From NCBI GenBank assembly GCA_014239155.1, contig JAAZZQ010000056.1, positions 62,001 through 126,000 of the forward strand: a stretch of 64,000 nucleotides of DNA, in the 5' to 3' direction. The notes beneath the pieces were generated by a model, which was not told the origin of the DNA, did no database searches, and worked only from the letters and a program-made list of their open reading frames with translations. Made by a program: the position numbers and the translations under genes. Within the stretch, counting starts at the first letter, position 1, and each line of letters starts with the position of its first letter. Shown in pieces: positions 60,132 to 64,000 of this stretch. The DNA comes from Lachnospiraceae bacterium. Its GTDB lineage: Bacteria; Bacillota; Clostridia; Lachnospirales; Lachnospiraceae.

Positions 60132-63100
60132 TTAATCTATTTTTTCTTGCTTCTTTTGTCTTTTCTTTTTCCTGTGTGCTTTTCCTTTCTTAACAACAAT
60201 AATTAAGAGAAATACTGCTGTCACTGCACCTGCTACATAGCCAACGATCAATGCTATATCAGCCTTATTTTCCACAACACAGAAATACGCTTGTGTGCCT
60301 GTCATGTCAACCTGCAAATATTGTCCTCTGCTCTTGCCCTCTTGCTCTATCCATACTCCATCCAGATATTCATAGAGAACTGCGTCTTCATATGGATTTA
60401 AAATGCGCAGTGCAAAGGAATCTGTCTCCTTAATACCACCATTTTCCAGAATGACTTCATACACTACACTCTGCTTTCCAACCGCTTCCTCCGGCGGTAC
60501 CATATCGCTTACTTTCACATTTAATATTGTATTTTCTGTAAAAATATCTTCCACCAAAGCATATGGTTTCTTCCATATGCCTTCCTCTACATCATTGTGA
60601 TCGCCACTGCTCTGTACTACAGTCACATTATCCTTATACACTGCCTCCACCACAATTGTTCCGTGCATTGTCTGATTAGAGACATCCGGCCAAGCCCCAT
60701 AGAAACCTTCTTTTGTAGGAATCTGTGGAAAATTTAATTGGTCAAGTTTCTCACCATATTTTACTTCCTCAGAACCAAGATAAGTATCCTCAATCTTGTA
60801 AATCACTTTAAGATGCCAAAACTGTGTGGGAAGCTGCTCTACCGTCAACAAATCCTCATAACGAATTGGCTCTGCCACACCAATATAACTAATATCATCA
60901 ATTCCATGAATCTCATCACCCACATAGTAATTTCCAACAATTTTGGCTCCCTGTTCCTGCGCGTCAATATCCATCTCCTCATAGTCAGCCACTTGACCTG
61001 CAATGGCGCCTGCCCTGCCATTTGCAGATTGTACATCCGCCATTGCATAACAATTTTTTAGCGTTTGCGCATATCCTGCAATCCCCCCTACATTTTTATT
61101 GCCATTGACAGAACACAGTGCATAACAATTTTTAATAATAGTAAAGGATTCGCCACAGATGCCTCCCACATAGTCTCCTTCTGTGCTCTCCACACTGCCA
61201 TAGCATTCGGAATCCATTATAATACCATGATTCATATAACCACAAATACCGCCTGCCCCATTTTTTTTGGCAGTGATATAGCCTTCATTCACGCTGCCTG
61301 TCACAAGGCATTTCATAATAAAGCGTCTGCCAATCTTATAGTCCACTGTGCCCGCAGCACTATCCTCAGGATCTTCCTCATCAATGGACATGGCGCCTGC
61401 AATGCCTCCTACATTAATATCTCCCTTTACAATACCTTTATTGGTACACGCATCAGTTCGCCCTGTTGTAATCGTATCAATCTTATCGTCATCAACATCT
61501 TCATACAGTTCCTCTATGCTTAGATTCTCCATATCCACCATGCGGTCCGCCAACAGATTAAACACAACATTTAGTTGGTCGTTAACCGCTCTAAGATCAT
61601 CATTAATTCTGTCAGAATAACTTGCTGCATTGTCACTTAATGATTTAATACTGTTTGACAGTCCTTTTAACTGATTATGAAAATTCTCCTTCGTTGCGTC
61701 AAATGCATCCCCTAGTTGAGAAAAGCGGACATCTGGCTGCACATTCATATAGTTCACAATTCCTTTGATGCCATTGTTCGCTGACCGAAGTGCATCAAGC
61801 ATATCCTGAATTTGGTTCGTCGCTTTCTCTAAATCGCTCTTTGCCGCCTTCGCCGCATCCGATGTATAAGGGGCAACAATATTATAGATCGTAGTTAGAC
61901 TGCTCAAAATTGCAGATGCTGATGTTGACATTGTTCCTAGCGATTCCACTAGATTTAACACCTCTGTCACAATCGCTTGTTGTTCTTCATTCGTGAGCGT
62001 TTCCCAACTTTTATAAGAACCATCTGACTTTTGTACAATACTCTTAATATGATTGATGGACTTCTGCACTTGATCTGACGCCTGTGTCAACTCATCAATT
62101 GCGTCATCAATATTGGTCTTAGATGTATTGACTGCCTGTTCTTTGTTCTGTTTCTGAAAAGAAATATTCACTGTGCAAGGTGCCTTTGACAACTTAGTAA
62201 TATCAAATTCATAAAGATAGGAACCACTCTGTTTTCTGGAAACAGACAACTTTTTGCCGTCTGCATCTGTGACTTGAATGCTTTTGACCGTATAGGAAAC
62301 GCTTGGCTTCGCTGTAAGAGTCACCTTTCCCTGTGCATTGCCTGAGTAGGTAGCGTCACCGCTAAAATTGGACTTCAATACAATGTCAATTGGTTCAAAC
62401 AGCGCTATAACTTCCACCGCTTTATCTGGCATTATAAAAGAATATCGTTTTCCATCACGCTCAAGACTTGGTGTCTCTCCATTTACTGTTATCTGGCTAA
62501 GAATATAACCATTGTTTGACACTGGCGTCACATAGACTTTATTTCCCGCCTTAGCACTTGAAATATCAACCGCTACAGATCCGCCAGTGCTGGATACTGT
62601 TGTAATATTGTAGGTAGTGCCAATATCCGTTGAAGTATCTTCCTTTTTTACAAAAGTAACAAAAGCAATATATTTGTTTGGGTCTGTATTTTCAAGTTTT
62701 ACAACATACTTATAAGTTTGCTCACTCTCTCCCTTTTCCAACCCACTTTTAGGAATCTGGTCAGACGATATTGTGTTTGCGGAAATGTTATCCCCTAAAT
62801 TAAACATAGACTCTTGTGTTTCAAGTTCCTCGACAAAAGCATTCTCCGTCCCAAAAGTAGTTTCTTCCGCTTCCTTGTCGGTTAAACTTTCACTGCTATC
62901 CGCACTCTCTGTCTCTAATGTATCCCCACTACTTACTTCAAGAGACTCCTCTTGACTGCTGTCTGTACTTTCTATCTCTGCAATATCTTTGTTATTTTCC
63001 TCTGAAGACTCTTGTTCATTATGGTTCGTACTCTCTGTCTCTAATGTATCTCTACTGCTTACTTCAACAGGCTCCTCTTGACTGCTGTCTGTACTTTCTG

Positions 63101-64000
63101 GCATTGATTCATTATTATTTTCTTTGTCTGTAATCGTCTCATCTTGCAGATTCACATCTGAACTTACATCGTTTTCCACGGTGTCATCCCCTGATACTGC
63201 TCCCCCCGGAAGCTTTTGGAATTCCAGTGCAGCTTCCTCTGAGACATCATACCCTTCTTCTGGTACAATTGTAATTGTATAGCTAACCCCGTCTGATGCC
63301 TTTGTGGCAGTTACTGTTCCTCCAACATTGGATTCCGCATAAATACGTCTGTCCGAATCACTATCATACTGATATTGAAACAGTATTTCTACCTCTGCAT
63401 CAGAGTCTGGCATTGTGAAACTCCACTCATTCGCATCAGAATTGCTCTGCGTCGGTGTAACTTTACTGCCATTTATCCGCATTTCCTTGTACTGATAATT
63501 TGGTCTTGTTGTAATATGAACTGTGACATTCTCTCCTGCCGCAGCGGTGTTTCCTCCTGTTATATACGCGGTTCCGCCGGTTCCCGACCGAACTGTAATC
63601 CGATGTACCGCCGCCGCAGTTTTTGTAAATACTGCCTCGACCACTGTCGATATATTATCTTTTATATCTATCTGTCGGTCAAGTGTTATCTCATGATCTG
63701 CTGTCACAGTCCCTGAATAAGTGCTTCCATTTACTTGAAAGGAATCAAACTGGTATCCCCCAGAAGCAGATGCCTTAAAAGTCACCTGATTGCCATTTTG
63801 CGTTGTTGTGACATGTCCGCCTGCAGTTGACTTTACAAGAAACGCTCCCTTGTATACAAACTCCGCTTTTATCTTGACATTTGCTTTTGGCATTACAAAA
63901 GTATACTGATCCTCCCTGTCACTCACGGTCGAAATCCCAATCTTTTTTCCTTTTTTGTCTGTCACAGTTAAGGAGTCCTCTTTTAATTGATACCCCTCAT
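60132..64000 (-). CDS. giant surface protein, 3' part (InlB-B-like repeats, acidic repeats, helical region, GLUG repeats, C-terminal membrane anchor)
   Basis: The reading frame is open to the right edge, so the start lies outside the window; about 1289 codons are present. In order: bacterial InlB-B/Flg_new_2-like repeats (YTFVMPKANVKIKAEF, WSFTMPDSDAEVEILF, YSFIMPDKAVEVIALF); a Ser/Glu/Asp-rich stretch with a duplicated 42-residue unit between the second and third; a helical, probably coiled-coil region of about 230 residues; GLUG repeats (KGDINVGGIAGAMS, GGICGYMNHG, GNKNVGGIAGYA); an InlB-like strand block; and a membrane helix IALIVGYVAGAVTAVFLLIIVV with a lysine/arginine-rich tail. It is membrane-anchored rather than sortase-anchored, and a probable adhesin. 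Confidence 0.85.
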   Translation of the reverse strand, partial: EGYQLKEDSLTVTDKKGKKIGISTVSDREDQYTFVMPKANVKIKAEFVYKGAFLVKSTAGGHVTTTQNGNQVTFKASASGGYQFDSFQVNGSTYSGTVTADHEITLDRQIDIKDNISTVVEAVFTKTAAAVHRITVRSGTGGTAYITGGNTAAAGENVTVHITTRPNYQYKEMRINGSKVTPTQSNSDANEWSFTMPDSDAEVEILFQYQYDSDSDRRIYAESNVGGTVTATKASDGVSYTITIVPEEGYDVSEEAALEFQKLPGGAVSGDDTVENDVSSDVNLQDETITDKENNNESMPESTDSSQEEPVEVSSRDTLETESTNHNEQESSEENNKDIAEIESTDSSQEESLEVSSGDTLETESADSSESLTDKEAEETTFGTENAFVEELETQESMFNLGDNISANTISSDQIPKSGLEKGESEQTYKYVVKLENTDPNKYIAFVTFVKKEDTSTDIGTTYNITTVSSTGGSVAVDISSAKAGNKVYVTPVSNNGYILSQITVNGETPSLERDGKRYSFIMPDKAVEVIALFEPIDIVLKSNFSGDATYSGNAQGKVTLTAKPSVSYTVKSIQVTDADGKKLSVSRKQSGSYLYEFDITKLSKAPCTVNISFQKQNKEQAVNTSKTNIDDAIDELTQASDQVQKSINHIKSIVQKSDGSYKSWETLTNEEQQAIVTEVLNLVESLGTMSTSASAILSSLTTIYNIVAPYTSDAAKAAKSDLEKATNQIQDMLDALRSANNGIKGIVNYMNVQPDVRFSQLGDAFDATKENFHNQLKGLSNSIKSLSDNAASYSDRINDDLRAVNDQLNVVFNLLADRMVDMENLSIEELYEDVDDDKIDTITTGRTDACTNKGIVKGDINVGGIAGAMSIDEEDPEDSAAGTVDYKIGRRFIMKCLVTGSVNEGYITAKKNGAGGICGYMNHGIIMDSECYGSVESTEGDYVGGICGESFTIIKNCYALCSVNGNKNVGGIAGYAQTLKNCYAMADVQSANGRAGAIAGQVADYEEMDIDAQEQGAKIVGNYYVGDEIHGIDDISYIGVAEPIRYEDLLTVEQLPTQFWHLKVIYKIEDTYLGSEEVKYGEKLDQLNFPQIPTKEGFYGAWPDVSNQTMHGTIVVEAVYKDNVTVVQSSGDHNDVEEGIWKKPYALVEDIFTENTILNVKVSDMVPPEEAVGKQSVVYEVILENGGIKETDSFALRILNPYEDAVLYEYLDGVWIEQEGKSRGQYLQVDMTGTQAYFCVVENKADIALIVGYVAGAVTAVFLLIIVVKKGKAHRKKKRQKKQEKID
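62904..63099 (-). repeat. direct repeat in the acidic region of the second surface protein
   Basis: A stretch of about 70 bases beginning ACTCTCTGTCTCTAATGTAT occurs at 62904 and again at 63030 with a few substitutions. The 126-base spacing is a multiple of three, so the 42-residue unit can expand or contract in frame. It encodes repeats of the STDSSQEE and SSGDTLETES kind. Confidence 0.8.

Noticed and set aside
1-64000. tRNA, rRNA, transposase genes, prophage genes or restriction systems
   Set aside because: I looked for them in gaps and coding regions on both strands and saw none; the repeats have no transposase within the window.

Overview
The window looks like chromosomal DNA of a low-GC Gram-positive anaerobe, most likely Clostridia/Lachnospiraceae. 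The support is AT-rich coding sequence, strong AGGAGG-type ribosome binding sites, single-membrane surface architecture (signal peptide, Ig-like BIG2, GLUG and InlB-type repeats), and a lipoprotein / chemoreceptor / hybrid-kinase trio of a kind common in that family. The assignment is inferred from protein style; there is no rRNA or other marker gene here.

Region 1 (about 187-46346, all on the minus strand, read right to left) is one very long surface-glycan locus of 39 tightly packed genes. It begins at the right with an AsnB-type amidotransferase. It contains about 20 glycosyltransferases (GT2, GT4, GT11, GT17, DUF616/TOD1-MUCI70-like, GT-D, DUF5672, DUF3431-like and two unnamed capsule families). 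It also has five large polytopic membrane proteins of GT-C type, one Wzy-like polymerase, two PglK-like ABC flippases, two MBOAT O-acyltransferases each beside an SGNH/DHHW partner, a TupA-like ATP-grasp ligase, and a small amino-sugar set (WxcM/FdtA-like cupin, DegT aminotransferase, two GNAT acetyltransferases). Together these would make an activated 3-amino-6-deoxy sugar, build a lipid-linked repeat unit, flip it with an ABC flippase, polymerise it, and decorate it with acyl, amide or amino-acid groups. No initiating phosphoglycosyltransferase, Wzx, Wzm/Wzt or chain-length regulator is in the window. The MBOAT/SGNH/flippase set occurs twice, as if two loci had been joined.

Region 2 (46347-46933) has no gene but is packed with hairpins. 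It holds a rho-independent terminator for the adhesin gene, a candidate promoter for the glycan operon, two copies of a composite element with GTWACARTTTAG-type inverted ends, and one copy of a three-hairpin element with a distinctive bulged central hairpin. The bulged element recurs at about 37.96-38.08 kb and 59.99-60.11 kb with the same helix lengths but different helix sequences. This is the strongest undescribed signal in the window.

Region 3 (46934-53473, minus) encodes a 2179-residue secreted adhesin: signal peptide, Thr/Ser/Glu tandem repeats, GLUG repeats, an InlB-like repeat and about 14 BIG2 domains, with no visible wall or membrane anchor.

Region 4 (53773-59975, plus) is a divergent sensory operon: an orphan sugar-binding lipoprotein, a methyl-accepting chemotaxis-type protein and a cytoplasmic hybrid histidine kinase with two receiver domains.

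Region 5 (60132 to beyond the right edge, minus) is the 3' part of a second giant surface protein with InlB-B-like, acidic repeat, helical and GLUG regions and a C-terminal membrane anchor.
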